From: Brachyhypopomus gauderio
Taxonomy: Eukaryota; Chordata; Actinopteri; Gymnotiformes; Hypopomidae
Assembly: GCF_052324685.1 (NCBI RefSeq)
Contig: NC_135228.1
Location: 16,529,611-16,593,610, forward strand
Direction of reading: 5' to 3'
Length of the DNA: 64,000 bases
Shown here: positions 21,242 to 32,742 of the stretch, one piece after another
Layout of the letters: each line of letters starts with the position of its first letter
How positions within the stretch are numbered: the first letter of the stretch is position 1
Notes under the pieces: generated by a model
What the model was told of the DNA's origin: nothing
Database searches by the model: none
Seen by the model: only the letters and a program-made list of their open reading frames with translations
Program-made: the position numbers and the translations under genes

Positions 21242-22417
21242 CAGAGGTGGAAAGAGTACTGAAAAATTGTAATTGAGTAAAAGTATCATTACTTTGCCTA
21301 AAATCTACTCAGAGTAAAAGTAAAATTACCCATCTCAAAATTTACTCGAGTAAAAGTACAAAATGACTTCATTTAAAATGTAATTTGAGTAAAAGTTACT
21401 TAGTTACTTTCAGTTATTTAATGCATGGATGAATCATGAACCAAATTCAGCACAAGTTGTTTTAATCAATTTCAAAGTGTATTTAAGTGCACATCCACAC
21501 TTGCAAAAACATCAGCTGGGCTCAGGAACATACTTCCTCACAGCACGAGGACAGTCACAACCTGTACCATAAAGTGCAAACAATTTTCAGTCATATTGTC
21601 CAACGGACAACACTATGATAAGAATAAAGAAATTTAAATAACAAATTATTCAAAAAACAAAATGCACACAAAATTAAGTGCCCACAAGATGCCACAAATC
21701 AAACTAAAATGCAACAGGATTCCACTACTCACAATAAAATGCCCACAGGATCCCACATCAAAAATTAAAAAATGCTCATAAGATCCCACAATTTAAAAAT
21801 AAGTGCTCACAGGATCCAACTATTCAAAATACAGTGCCCACCGGATCCCACTATTCACAATAAAATGCCCACAGGTTGCCACAACTCAAAATAAAATATA
21901 AAATGACCACAGGATCCCACATCTCAAAATAAAACAAAATGTGTACAGGATTCCACTATTTAAAATGCTCACAGGATCCAACTATTCAAAATACAGTGCT
22001 CACAGGATTCCACTTTTCACAATAAAATGTCCACAGGATCCCACAGAACCTGATAGATAGAAGATTTAAAGATAGAATAATCTCATCCTTTTGGAAAAAA
22101 AAGTGCGCAACATTATGACCTGATTATGAGACAATGGAAAGGGCACACGCAAGGCAAGGCCATGCAATTGGCCTTCAGTTCTGGGACTCAGAAGTTAAAA
22201 TTTCTGCCCGCATTTAATTTTTCACCATCAATATTTTTTTACTCAGTAATGTGAGGGCATTCAAATGTAGTAAAGTAAAACTACTTGGGTCAAAATGTAC
22301 TCAAGTAAAAGTAAAAATTACATATTTCAATAACTACTCAGAAAATTACAAATTACTCATAAAAAGTACTCAATTACAGTAATGTGAGTAAATGTAATTA
22401 GTTACTTTCCACCCCTG
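21242..22417. mobile_element. Non-autonomous hAT element (1176 bp)
   Basis: Ends cagaggtggaaagagtact and agttactttccacccctg. A perfect 8-bp duplication ggtgtatg lies at 21234-21241 and 22418-22425. Sub-terminal regions are rich in agtaaaagta words. It contains the minisatellite at 21660-22045. No transposase. Confidence 0.9.
21660..22045. repeat. Degenerate ~33-bp minisatellite
   Basis: About ten imperfect units built on aaaatgcccacaggatcccac separated by A-rich text. Unit length and sequence both drift, so it is not a CRISPR-type array. Confidence 0.75.
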
Positions 22418-22695
22418 GGTGTATGTGAATAGCTCAGAGGGGGTGTGGTTACAAGCGACAGGTGAGGATGGTTAGTGGGAAGATCAGGTGCCATTCCGGA
22501 CAAGTGACCTATGGTTTAGTTTAATGTTGTACAATAAATACACGAAATACACAATATACAAATATACAATGCAATATTGATCTGGGAAGGGGAGGTAATA
22601 ATAATAATAAGATAATAAGTGCTTCCTGAGGAAACATTGCAACAACAAAGTTTGTACATATTGGCTGTTAACAAATAAATACATTTATTTGATAT

Positions 22696-23218
22696 TGTGA
22701 CGCCGGAGGCGTCGGGACAGAGGCAGCCGGAGACAGGGGTTGAACAGAAGGATGTTTATTGTCCATGGCAACCAAACAGTAAAGCTCTTAACGCACACGC
22801 TGCAAGAGATGCAAGGCAAAGCTCACTTCAAGTGATGCAAAGCAAAGCTCGTAGCGCGCACGCAGGTAGGGAACGCAGTGACTGACACGCAGAGACCAGA
22901 GACACTCATGTAGCGGCAATGTGCAGCACTGGACCAGACGACCTGCGGGCTTAAGAAGAGCAAAGTAAACAAGAAACAGGTGCTCAGTATGATGGTGATT
23001 GCGACTGTGGGAGTGGTTGCGTGCGCGGGGGTGTGTGCTGGGATCGGCTGCTGGCCGGGATGCGCGCCCTCTGGTGGAGACCATGGAGACTCTGGTGGAG
23101 TATTGTTAACCTTGTAAATCCTGTAAAGCTGCTTTGCGACAACTTGAGTTGTTAAAAGCGCTATAAAAATAAACTTTGATTGATTGATTGATTGAGACCC
23201 GGCCCCCTCACCGTGACA
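22696..23218 (-). mobile_element. Solo LTR with an inserted L2 tail
   Basis: Plus-strand ends tgtgacgccgg and caccgtgaca. A 5-bp duplication gatat lies at 22691-22695 and 23219-23223. A minus-strand AATAAACATCC signal (seen as ggatgtttattgtcc near 22750) sets orientation. An L2 3' end (23108-23193, finishing tttgattgattgattgattg) sits inside. Confidence 0.8.
23108..23193 (+). mobile_element. L2 3'-tail fragment
   Basis: Reads tcctgtaaagctgctttgcg to aagcgctataaaaataaact with a tgattgattgattg tail, the mirror of the 3' ends at 10387 and 52514. Confidence 0.75.
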
Positions 23219-23891
23219 GATATGATCATATTTTTTTTTACAGGACGAATAGTTCTACTGTTTTTTTGTGTCTCCTGAAATTCCGTACATATTGCTGAAA
23301 TAGCGTTACCCTGCCATGTTGTGTCCTTTTTAATTTTCCATCTTGAAAATAAATGGAAAATAATTGTCCATGGAAAATAAAAAAGGACGTTTGAACCACT
23401 GCTGCATTACTGTTCATCATTTGTGTTCATGGACAACTAGACAAGCCCTCTTTCATCAGCTTTACATCAGTTGCAGGTTTTTCACATAAGTGTGAACAAC
23501 AACTGTTACGTAGACATAGTAGTCTGGTAGATCTCTTGATTGTTTGCAGTTGTTTTCAATGTAAAATGTGACTGATCATTCATGGTAATATATATGTCTG
23601 CTGACTTGCTAATAGCAGCTTATAACTTATTTGACAAAGCCTAACAATTTAATTTGCACTGAAACAAGCACAACAAATTAGATTCCTAATAACTAGAGTA
23701 ATCTTCATCACTAAAAAAAAAAAATAATATTTTGCATAATACAAAATGGCAAGTTTGAATAGTCAAAATTTTCTTGAGTGGTAGCAAAAATAGTATGTCA
23801 ACCGAAAAGGGCCTTCTGGGTCTTCTGAAATGAAGGCAATATACATAAAATATCCATATAGCTTTACTGAACAACAAACAGCAGTAGTAAT
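23219..23891. repeat. Segmental duplication block A, part 2 (3' flank of receptor copy 3)
   Basis: Continues block A and matches about 45530-46163 with small indels. It is AT-rich and non-coding, and includes the probable 3' UTR of the receptor gene. Confidence 0.8.
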
Positions 23892-24860
23892 TCAGGGTAC
23901 GTTGATTTTTGGTTTGAATTTTCTAGCACCATAGCAGAAGTAGTACGTGAACAAGGGCCGCACACCATCATCTCTCAGCCCGTAGATCAGTGGGCTGAGG
24001 AAACGAGGCAGAACCAGCACGAACAGGAAGTTCAGATAGCGCAGGTGTGTATAGAGAAAAACATCACTTACAGTCATTACATAAAGAGCTCGCTCGATGG
24101 TTCCATGCAAAAAAGAGGTTAGACACAAGCCCAACTGAATGAAATGCAGCAACACAGTCCTGTGGGATTTCTTAGCAGAGTCTTTGTTGGAAGAAACAGA
24201 CCTGGCTGTGATCAAAATGCTGATGTAAGTAAACATGATGATCACTGTGACTGACACAAAATAAAACACATTGAATCCATTGTATACATCAAGTTGCCAT
24301 GGCTGCATGAATATCTGCTCTCGAATGCAATTTATCTGTATAGTGAAAAAGTTAGGGTCCATCACTGCTGCAAAGAGGACATCAACCAAAATGTTAATGC
24401 TGCCAATGCACCAGATAAAACCAATGGCAAGGTAAGTCCTTTTCTGAGTGGCTATTTCAATGTGTCTCAGAGGGAAGCAAATTGCTACGTACCGCTCTAG
24501 TGACATCAAAGCCAGGTTTAACGGTGCATTACGAAATGTTGTAGTGGTTAGAAAGATGATGAAGGAACAAGCAGCCTTTGCCAGTTTAAGGATGGTCTGG
24601 GCCATGAGAAACAAGAAACTGGTGAGCAGTAGGTGGACAGAGTCATTTAAAAGCATGTGGGCAAAGAGAATATAGCGTGGAGTCTCTTTAAAAATACGCT
24701 TATACATCAGAGTATAGAACATGATGCAGTTTACATATGTACAAAACATGATCAGTAATGTTGCAACCATAGATTTAGACACACCTGCCTCATTTGAATT
24801 CAATTTGGCCATTTGATCATATATCAAATCATTCACAGAGCTTTTGTTAGTACCTGCCAT
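23892..24860 (-). CDS. Odorant receptor 131-2-like GPCR, copy 3
   Basis: An intact 322-residue intronless receptor. The frame opens at an earlier ATG (24884), but MAGTNKSSVNDLIYDQ at 24860 aligns with the starts of copies 1 and 4 and gives the same length. Motifs: NKS glycosylation site, KETPRYILFAHMLLNDS, the MSLERYVAICFPLRH DRY-equivalent, SSNKDSAKKSHRTVLLH, and LSPLIYGLRDDGVRPLF. By hand count it differs from copy 4 at about 25 of 322 residues (roughly 92% identical), spread through the protein, with a cluster in TM1-TM2. Both flanks are shared with copy 4. Confidence 0.92.
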   Translation of the reverse strand: MAGTNKSSVNDLIYDQMAKLNSNEAGVSKSMVATLLIMFCTYVNCIMFYTLMYKRIFKETPRYILFAHMLLNDSVHLLLTSFLFLMAQTILKLAKAACSFIIFLTTTTFRNAPLNLALMSLERYVAICFPLRHIEIATQKRTYLAIGFIWCIGSINILVDVLFAAVMDPNFFTIQINCIREQIFMQPWQLDVYNGFNVFYFVSVTVIIMFTYISILITARSVSSNKDSAKKSHRTVLLHFIQLGLCLTSFLHGTIERALYVMTVSDVFLYTHLRYLNFLFVLVLPRFLSPLIYGLRDDGVRPLFTYYFCYGARKFKPKINVP

Positions 24861-25191
24861 TGACTGATTACAGCAACAAAACAAAACAACCTAGTACTAT
24901 TTCTACAGGAATCTGGTGAGGCCAAACTGCAAGCAGAATCAAGGTAATAAACAGAAATGTACTAAAAACATGCAGAAATTTGCTAAGAGTGTGAAAAACT
25001 CTTAAAAAGTAAAGATGATTTTTTGTATATCCAAGATAATGCAGTCATGTGTTGCTTCGTCCATTATGAGTTACAAAAGTTAAAGGTACTGGAGTTGTGA
25101 GCATTTCAGGTGTGTGTTCAACATTTTATATTAGGCAGTGACATCACTGTCTCACTTTCTCCTTGGTAAAAAAAAAAAAACTTCAAGTGAT
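24861..25191. repeat. Duplicated 5' flank of receptor copy 3
   Basis: Matches 880-1203 and 47133-47464. Similarity ends abruptly after cttcaagtgat at 25191, where the plus-strand Gypsy relic begins. Confidence 0.8.
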
Positions 25192-27165
25192 CAGAGCACA
25201 GGCAGGGGATATTAAGTCAGTGGAGTCTGAATTCTCAAACCTAGCAAGCCTGCTATGAACAAACCTCAGCGTGCTAACAAGCCACACAATGCCCAAGATA
25301 GCAAAAGAAAATCTTCACAGTCACAGTGTCATAAATGTGGCAGTTCTCAATCACACCCAAAACGTGATTGTCCTGCAAATGATGTAAAATGTCATGCATG
25401 TGGCAGAAAGGGGCATTACAGCCGTGTGTGCAGGGCACCAAAATCGGTGCATGAAATAGAAGGGGAAGAGGAGGACGCTATCTTCCTCGGCTGGTGATCC
25501 TTGGATGGTTAACATCAACATCCAGGATAGCAGCGTGACATTTAAAATTGACACTGGTGCTGATGTCACAGCCTTGCCACAGGCAGTGTTTCAAAAACTA
25601 CATAAGGGAAGTCCGCCTATGCTCCACAAAGCTACAAAGCCACTATTGGGACCAGGGAGGAGTCCACTGGATTTTGTGGACGTCGCCAGGCTGTTGCTGA
25701 GGAGAGGTGAGAAAGAGGTGATGGAGGACATGTACATTGTTCGTCATCTGCACACTGCCTTGCTGGGAAGATCAGTGAGCTGTAGGCTGGGGCTTGTTAC
25801 ACATCTAGACAGCCTCACAGTGGAAACATTAAAGAACACCTACCCAACACTATGCAGTGGACTTGGCTCAACCATTCTCACTTAAAACACCGAGGAGGAT
25901 CCCACTGCCACTGATGAACAAAGTCAAGAATGAATTGTACCGGATGGAGGGCCTCGGGTGATCTGCAGAATTGAGGAGCCTACAGACTGGTGCTCTGGCA
26001 TCGTGGTAGTCCCTAAGAAAACCGGTGCTGTGCGCATATGTGTTGACCTCACTAAACTGAACGAGTCAGTGAGTCATGAGAAATTCATCTTGCCATCAGT
26101 GCAGGAAACACTGGGGATGCTGGCTGGAGCCAGAATCTTTAGTAAGCTGGATGCAAACATGGGGTTTTGGCAAATTCCCCTGACAAACGATTCAGTGAAA
26201 CTGACAACCTTCATCACACCTTATGGCCGCTATTTCTTCAAGAGATTACCCTTTGGTATAGCATCTGCTCCAGAACACTTCCAGAACAGAATGGTAACTG
26301 AGGTGACAGAGGGACTTGAGGGTGTAGTTTGCCATATGGATGACATGCTGGTGTGGGGTCGTACACAGGAGGAGCATGATGCATGACACACTGGAGAAAA
26401 TTCAGAAGGCAGGCATTACGTTGATAAATGTAACCTGTCAAAGTCAGAGGTGATCTTTCTAGGTCATGTGGTCTCTGCCAGTGGCATCCGCCCAGACCCA
26501 AGCAAGACGGAGGCGGTGAAAAGGATGCAGGAGCCAAAGACAGTGAATTGAGATCCTTTCTTGGAATGGTAAACCAACTGGGAAAGTTTATCCTGCAGCT
26601 GGCAGAGAGAGACAAACCTCTGCGTGATCTCCTGTTAAAAAACACCTGCTGGCTATGGGGCATTGACCAGGCAAGAGCCTTCCAGGATCTAAAAGATGCA
26701 TTGAAGTCACCGCCTGTGCTGGCCATGTATGATCCGAATAGGGACAGCAAAGTCTCAGTGGACACATCATCATACGGGTTGGGTGGAGTGCTACTCCAAA
26801 AATGGGGGGAGGAATGAAGGCCAATAGCCTATATGTTGCAATCTCTCACACCAACAGAGCAGAGATACGCGCAAGTAGAGAAGGTGGCATTGGAACTGAC
26901 TTGGGCATGCGAGAGATTTCACAATTTCCTGATTGGGAAACATTTCCAGCTGGAGACGGACCATAAGCCTCTCCTGAGTCTGCTGGGGTCGCAACCATTG
27001 GATGCTCTACCTCCCCGGATCCAATGCTTCAGAATGCGTCTAATGCTCTATTCATACTCCATATCTCACGTGTCTCGAAAGTGTTTGTGGACAGCAGATA
27101 CACTGTCAAGAGCGCCAGTCGAGAGAGGAGAATTATGGAGCTATTTTAGTGTCACCAGAACCTGA
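25192..27165 (+). pseudogene. Gypsy relic II: Gag zinc fingers, protease, RT, RNase H
   Basis: 5'-truncated, with no 5' LTR. In order: two zinc knuckles (CHKCGSSQSH... and CHACGRKGHYSRVC, 25320-25435), a retropepsin (KIDTGADVTALP, near 25545), RT (KTGAVRICVDLTKLN; KLDANMGFWQIPL; then HMDD at about 26335 where YxDD is expected), and RNase H (VDTSSYGLGGVLLQ; TDHKPLLSL; ADTLSRAP). At least four frameshifts or stops separate the parts. The integrase follows only at 36790, because a minus-strand Gypsy has inserted. The closest type I recognise is the K02A2.6-like Gypsy group. Confidence 0.85.
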
Positions 27166-27234
27166 ACCTGAAATCATTATTACTTGAAAAAACAGTCTGT
27201 AAAATCCTCGCAGGTATGCAAAAATTCGAGTTAA

Positions 27235-27418
27235 AATTCAGGTTCAGGTCAAAATTCAGGTTCGGGTCGCAATTCAGGTTCGGGTCGCAATTCAGGTTCG
27301 GGTCAAAATTCAGGTTCGGGTCGTAATTCCAGGTTTGGGTTGAAATTCAGGTTCGGGTCGTAATTCAGGTTCAGGTCGAAATTCAGGTTCGGGTCGAAAT
27401 TCAGGTTCAGGTTGAAAT
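27235..27418. repeat. 18-bp minisatellite, ten units
   Basis: Units of aaattcaggttcgggtcg, one of them 19 bp, repeat ten times. It starts about 70 bp after the end of the RNase H relic. The period is a multiple of three, so it reads as a six-residue repeat in frame. Confidence 0.9.
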
Positions 27419-27599
27419 GCGGTTCATCCGGGATACGTAGGATGAGCAAACAAACTCAGAGCTAATCGAACTGCATCTGGCCAATCACAAAACATATCAG
27501 ACGTCATTGGGAGGCGCATCTTTCTGCAAAGTTTCCTGTAAGAGTGCGGTCCCTGTTTGGCGTGTAAGTAGCATGTAAGCAGCACGAAAGTGACCACTG

Positions 27600-28417
27600 T
27601 GCCACCCAGAAATGGCACCTTGTGGCATCTGCCACATAATCGTGGCACTTATTGTGGCCAGTGCTGCGTGACTGTGGTCTCCGTTGTCCAGAAACGCCGC
27701 CTGCCTCTGCTGACAGACATCTAAAGACTCTTGGTCCCTGATGACCTTCGTGAATTTGCTGCAGCATTTCTTCACGTTGGAATGCTGGGATCACTAGCTT
27801 GTCTTGATACAGGATGATGCCATGTAGTTCAGAGAGATTTGCCCGTACTGCATGATATGGTTGAAGTAAATGAGGGAGTTTAGTCATTTTGTCAGGCCAA
27901 CCACATCTAATGTGTGTGAGTACCTTTTGCAGCACCGTGTCCACCATGGTTGCGTTTTTGATGCTGTCCAACCTCCGTTCCGATACAGGTTTGGATCTGG
28001 TGACTGCTAACACATGTGCAGTGACTTCTTTCTCAGTGTCAGACCGATTTACTTCTTCCAGAGGATTTCTAGATAAAATGTCCGCGATGATCAATTGTTT
28101 GCCAGGCACATGAACTGCTGTCACATTAAAGGCCATTAGCCTCATAAGCAATCGCTGACATCTGGGTGGTACCTGATCCAGGTCATAGGAATTTATCAAG
28201 GGCACCAATGGTTTGTGGTCAGTCTGCAGCAGAAAGCTATCCATGCCCCTCAAATAGCGCCCAAACCGCTCGCAGGCCCACACACCTGCCAGACATTCCT
28301 TCTCTATTTGGGAATACCTTTTTTCCGTTTCCGTGAGCGTACGTGAACAGAATGCAACTGGTCTGAGCTCACCTGGGTCCCCTTGTAGCAGTGTAGCCCC
28401 GAGACCGTAGCTGCTGG
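27600..28417 (-). pseudogene. Gypsy relic III: RNase H and start of integrase
   Basis: The minus frame reads SSYGLGATLLQGDPGELRPV, KECLAGVWACERFGRYLRG, LLQTDHKPLVPL and ADILSRNPLEEV (RNase H), then the integrase zinc-finger start (QQIHEGHQG) before decaying. The RNase H core is split exactly before SSYGLG by the insertion 28418-34290. Its upstream half lies at 34291-36420. The left end (3' LTR) is missing. Confidence 0.85.
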
Positions 28418-29086
28418 TGTAACCCAGGTTAGAGAGAGAGTTATTGAACGTAAAAATTAGATAATTAGAAGTAACTGTAACCATATAGAAATATAGTTGA
28501 ATTAAACAAAATAAATATTATAGACTAAAGTAGATTAAAACGCGACTTCTTTTAAATAATGACAAAACCACATTATTTTATTTTATAATTTTATTAAGAA
28601 TTGTGTATACTTTTGGCAGTGATTGGGTTGCAAAAACCTGGACAATCAGCCAATGAACTTGCGTGATACACGCAGGTACATTTAGACGACGTTCGTGTGA
28701 ATTCTTTCTTTCTTTTCCCTCCCGCAGGCGGTGCGTACACACTCAGTTCGGAGTTAACCGAGTAGCGCTTGAAATGAGACAGAAGTAGAGTTGATGAAAG
28801 TGCAGTAGAGCACAGCAAATACTACTTTCAGTGTTTTTTAGCTTGCCGTGAGCTGGAATTTGAGATTCTTCACCGCCTATACTTTGAAAATCTACCGTGA
28901 ATCCCCTGCATCGGTAAGAAACGTGCGCAGGCTATAGCGGGTTGTAGTTAGCCAGAATGATAACCATTTAATGGGAAATTCATTCATGTACGTTGTTGAG
29001 GGCTGACCACGTTCTGTTAAACACCTGTTAAGCCGGTAGGGACTTCAACCCTGTATTTTCCTTTAAAGCCGTATATTTTATTTTTA

Positions 29087-29540
29087 TTACCTTGTTACCT
29101 TTAGCCTTGATACCAGAGAAGCCGGTATCTGATTCAGAATTGTTTGTGAGTCAGGGTGATCGCAGCATTCTCTCCCGTGGAACCTGCTCAACATATCATG
29201 GGTTAATTTAACTTTGTCAAACGACCTTGTTTTGATAAACCAGGTGTTGCAGGATTTAGTGTAGCTTATACATGGGATGTTAGTTAATACCCAGTCCTCG
29301 GCGGCTGCAGCTCTCCTAATCATGCCTCCTAACTCCTTAGCCATGTGTGCAGGGTGCAAAGCTAATAAAATGTGTGGAGCTGCCGATTCGCCCATCATGT
29401 ACCAGTGTCGCTGTTCAGGTGTCAGACGCACGGAGGCAGCGACCCCATCGGGCCCTGCCATTATCCCCCGAGTCTCTATTTCCCATACCTGCCCCTGTAG
29501 TTGTTCCTCAAACTCCTCCCCATACACTGGATCCCCTACC
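29087..29540 (-). pseudogene. ERV post-protease pol fragment
   Basis: A frame starting near FYDPVGDPVYGEE follows the protease after a one-base frameshift at about 29540. It is about 150 residues with no RT motifs and ends in a stop at 29087, near the internal deletion junction. I do not recognise a catalytic domain. It is likely a Pol linker region between protease and RT. Confidence 0.5.
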
Positions 29541-30114
29541 GGATCATAAAACAAAGTGACATGTCGGGGGGCGGGACATAAGGCTCAAGGAGGTTGATCC
29601 ACGGTTTCCAGGACATAAATGCAGAGTGGACGCCTTTTGCGGTGCATGAGTCAGGTTCCAAGAGCCCCCAGTATATGTCGACCGTGGGGGGCCACTCCGT
29701 GGAGATCAGATACATCCCGGTGTTTGTTTCCTGTGAACACTGGATCTCGGTGCCGTCAGACAGCGTCACCACCAGTCCAAGGGGACTACACAACACAGTA
29801 GCTCCTAGTTTAGTCAAAATGTCTCTCCCGCAGAGGTTAACGGGTGCCGACTCTGAAATGAGGAACCTGTGGTTAATGATCTGCTGGCCACACTGCACAG
29901 TCATAGGAACAGTTTTCTGCAGACTTTGAAATTCCCCCGAGAACCCACGAACTGTAACAGCATCAGTGCTCACTAAGTCATCTGGTAAAACACAATTGAT
30001 TGCAGAGTGTGTTGCTCCTGTATCCACCAGAAATGATAACTCTTGAGAACCGACTGTCAAGGACAGCATGGGATCCGCCGTAGCGCTGCTGTCGGAGTTC
30101 TCGTTGGGGCCCCG
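29536..30114 (-). pseudogene. ERV aspartic protease
   Basis: Retropepsin-type protease that would cleave the viral polyprotein. It has the active-site motif FLVDTGATHSAIN and a second conserved block, CGRDILTKLGATV. It lies in the same frame as Gag, separated only by a TGA at 30115-30117 and about 16 codons, so Gag-Pro would need stop-codon read-through. The frame itself is intact up to the frameshift near 29540. Confidence 0.8.
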
Positions 30115-31056
30115 TCATGCGTGCTGCTGTGCCCCCCAGTCTCCAAGTGGGAACTGCCCTGGGGCTACGGAGGGGTTAGGTGCAATCATGTACGGACCTC
30201 TCCCCCTCCCTCGCCCGCTGACCTGCTGAGGCCGCTCCCTTGGGTTATGAGGGCACTCTCTCGACCAGTGTCCCTCCTCCCCGCAGATAAAACATCCACC
30301 CGACATATCAGGACCCCGTCCGCCAGGACCACCCCGAGAGCCTCTGCCCCTTCCACGACCCCTGCCTTTGAAACCCCCGTTAAATCTTTCGTGTGGGTGC
30401 TCCCACCCCTGTTGCACATAAGGAGCGTATTGAGGGCCGTGGGGCGGGCCCCCGTACGTGTAAACCGCCTGCGACATATCTGGTTGAGGTAGAGCTTGGG
30501 GAGGGTGATGAGCTTGAACCAGAGCTACCGTAGCAGCTTTTAGCTTCTTACCCAGCTTGTCTTCTGTGGCCTTATGCCGTGCCTCAGCTAAGTGTAGTTT
30601 TAGCGGTTCTACTTCACTTTTATCTCGTTCCTCTTTCCTTTCTTCTGCTTTGTCTAGGGCCTTAGTTAAGTAATGAATGAGGTGCTTGTTCCACTGGTTA
30701 GAATCGCAATCTGTTAAATCTGGATTATTTTCTATGGCTTCCTGCACATGCTTTGGGACGCCATCCAACACAGCCTTCCTAAACCAGTCACGGTGGGGGC
30801 CTTGGGCTCCTGGATGAATGCCAGTTTGGGACACCCAGGTGTCTACAGCTTGACCTAGGTAAGCTGTAGGGGTCAACTTATCAGACCATGTGAACTTGGG
30901 AATTGCGGATACTGCACGCACAGGCCATTTTTTACGGAGGGCATCCCCTAATGCCCCAATGTGCCTGTTGAGAGGGGTCTCATGCAATGCATGAGTTGTG
31001 CCTGCATCATACTCAATATCTCTAAGGTCTGTGGTAGTGCAACAACATGCTGCCAC
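30115..31056 (-). pseudogene. ERV Gag, capsid to nucleocapsid portion
   Basis: A 313-residue open stretch. It has a capsid-like region, a charged helix rich in KAEERKEERDK around residue 135, an arginine-glycine block (GRGRGRGRGSRGG) near residue 235, and one CCHC zinc knuckle (CFICGEEGHWSREC) near residue 260. It ends in TGA followed by CGG. The N-terminal part of Gag lies further right (31239-32197) in broken frames, so I treat the whole as decayed. Confidence 0.8.
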
Positions 31057-31238
31057 ACCCCTGAAATCTCCTAGAGCCAGGATTTTTCCGGCTCAGGATT
31101 TTTCCAGTTTGGCCAGCCAAATGCCTCCCCCCTCGCTAAGAGGAGGAAGTTGGTCAGTCAGGGCGGTTACGTCAGTCAATGTCCAGGGCTGATATTCACG
31201 CAACCCTGCGGGTCCGGACACGAGAGGCATGATTTTGG

Positions 31239-32197
31239 CTACTTCGGGCTTTTATCACTCATCTTAGATCTAGTGCCTCTGTAAGGCCCTGCAGAGTCCT
31301 CCTGACAGGGCTGCTCTGAGCTGCCAGGCTGTGGTGAGTGAAGCTGCTCCCTGATCTTGCATAACTCTTCTCTGGCGTCTAGTAGTTCCGCTTTCATAGC
31401 TTCTGTGTCAGCTCCCTCCTTCTCACTCCCCGATACGTCTCCCTCGTTTGCTCCACTCGGCTCTGTGTGTGTGCTATCTGTATCTGACTCCATCCAGTTC
31501 CCTTCCAACACGCAGTCAATCCTCACCGCACGTCCAGCTCTCCCTTTATCTCCCCCCTTGCACCCCTTAATGGTTTTTGCTGGTGGATCTCCCTTTGATT
31601 TGCATTTCCTGACAGCTGTGGGGCCCCCCTTCCGCTTGGTTAACTTTTATGGTTCCTGTTTTAACAACCACTGGATACATTCCACCGGCCCCTCCCTGCG
31701 CTCCCCCCGCGCTCTCCACTAAGGGTGCTGAGGCCTCTACACGCTTAGGCTCATATGGCGGTGGTGCGGGATGCTCCTCTCTGTTATTTTCAGACCGCAT
31801 TTTCTAGCCTGCTCCTGCACAACTCCCAGCCAGTACTGTTTGTACTGACGACGCCGCATTAAATCTTTTTCACCTTTAATAATTTTACGTGCCAAGCAGT
31901 CTTATGCGCATGTTTCAGTCACTCTACTTTGCAGCGAGACTCCTGTATTTTATAGTCAATAATGTCCCCCAACGACACTCGGTCTTTTCCTTGCCACCCC
32001 GTTTTCGAAACCTATGACTTTAATTTCGTGGAGCACTTGTTTTTTTGTTTTTTCCATTTTTTGGGATTGTCCTCAATAGGGGGGATCACTTTACTGGTCA
32101 GGGCCATCTGTTCGTCTAAAGTTTTCCACTCCCATAGTCCAAAACCCCACTTTAAATCAAACTGCTGTTTGATCGTGTGCATTTCCTCACCAGGCAT
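31239..32197 (-). pseudogene. ERV Gag N-terminal region, fragmented
   Basis: Three short minus-strand frames continue Gag upstream. 32012-32197 starts MPGEEMHTIKQQFDL and looks like the matrix start. 31567-31800 contains APPPYEPKR, a PPPY late-domain motif used for budding in many Gags. 31239-31526 is acidic and helical. Stops and frameshifts separate them. Confidence 0.6.
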
Positions 32198-32742
32198 TGT
32201 TGATAAAAAACTGATACTCGACTTCAGTCGTCTTCAACCTTATTTTGATAGATTGGGGCTCAGTTGACACCGTAAGGTTTACCACCCTCAATCAATTCAG
32301 GTTCTTGGTCCGAAATCAGGCGATTCTGGGGGTACCTCAGGTCCCCGGGACGCCCGTGACCCAGCTGACTCGAGAACGCCACTCGGTCTTGCCGTCGCCT
32401 CTTCAGGCAAACGGGAGGGTTGCCACACCCCAGGAAACAAAGAAACACCTGTTAAGCCGGTAGGGACTTCAACCCTGTATTTTACTTTAAAGCCGTATAT
32501 TTTATTTTTATTACCCTGTTACCTTTAGCCTTGATCTATCTTTTAATTTAAATCAAAACAAAATTCAATTTGGCATCGACCAAACACCATTAGTTCATCA
32601 CAATTTGGTATTTATGCAAATATGCAGAATTTTTGTTGTAACAGGTATTCTGCTTACCTTGTTTTATGCCGGCATGGATGAACCAAAGGTTTTTAGACAA
32701 CGGGCACCTGGATTCCCCTCCAAGAACGTCGGGGTCACCAAC

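Larger units (their letters stand above)
20919..22502 (-). mobile_element. Solo LTR related to the 4938-8435 Gypsy family
   Basis: Read on the minus strand, it begins near tgtccggaatggcacctgatc and ends ctgcgtaaca, resembling the 394-bp LTR at 4938. A 5-bp duplication agtga lies at 20914-20918 and 22503-22507. After removing the nested MITE it is about 400 bp. A lone LTR is the usual product of LTR-LTR recombination. Confidence 0.85.
20832..22695 (-). mobile_element. LINE 3'-end fragment, interrupted by a solo LTR
   Basis: Starts cagaatcagaatcaggtgta with ttggccaagtatgttgcac, the common 3' end of a fish non-LTR element seen in reverse, and continues after the LTR at 22508-22690. The equivalent point of block B (ctattgttatgatcat, 45532) lacks it. 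No coding part remains. Confidence 0.55.

Noticed and set aside
21660..22045. CRISPR-like array of about 33-bp repeats
   Set aside because: Units vary in length and sequence, there are no unique spacers, and the array lies inside a hAT MITE of a vertebrate genome.
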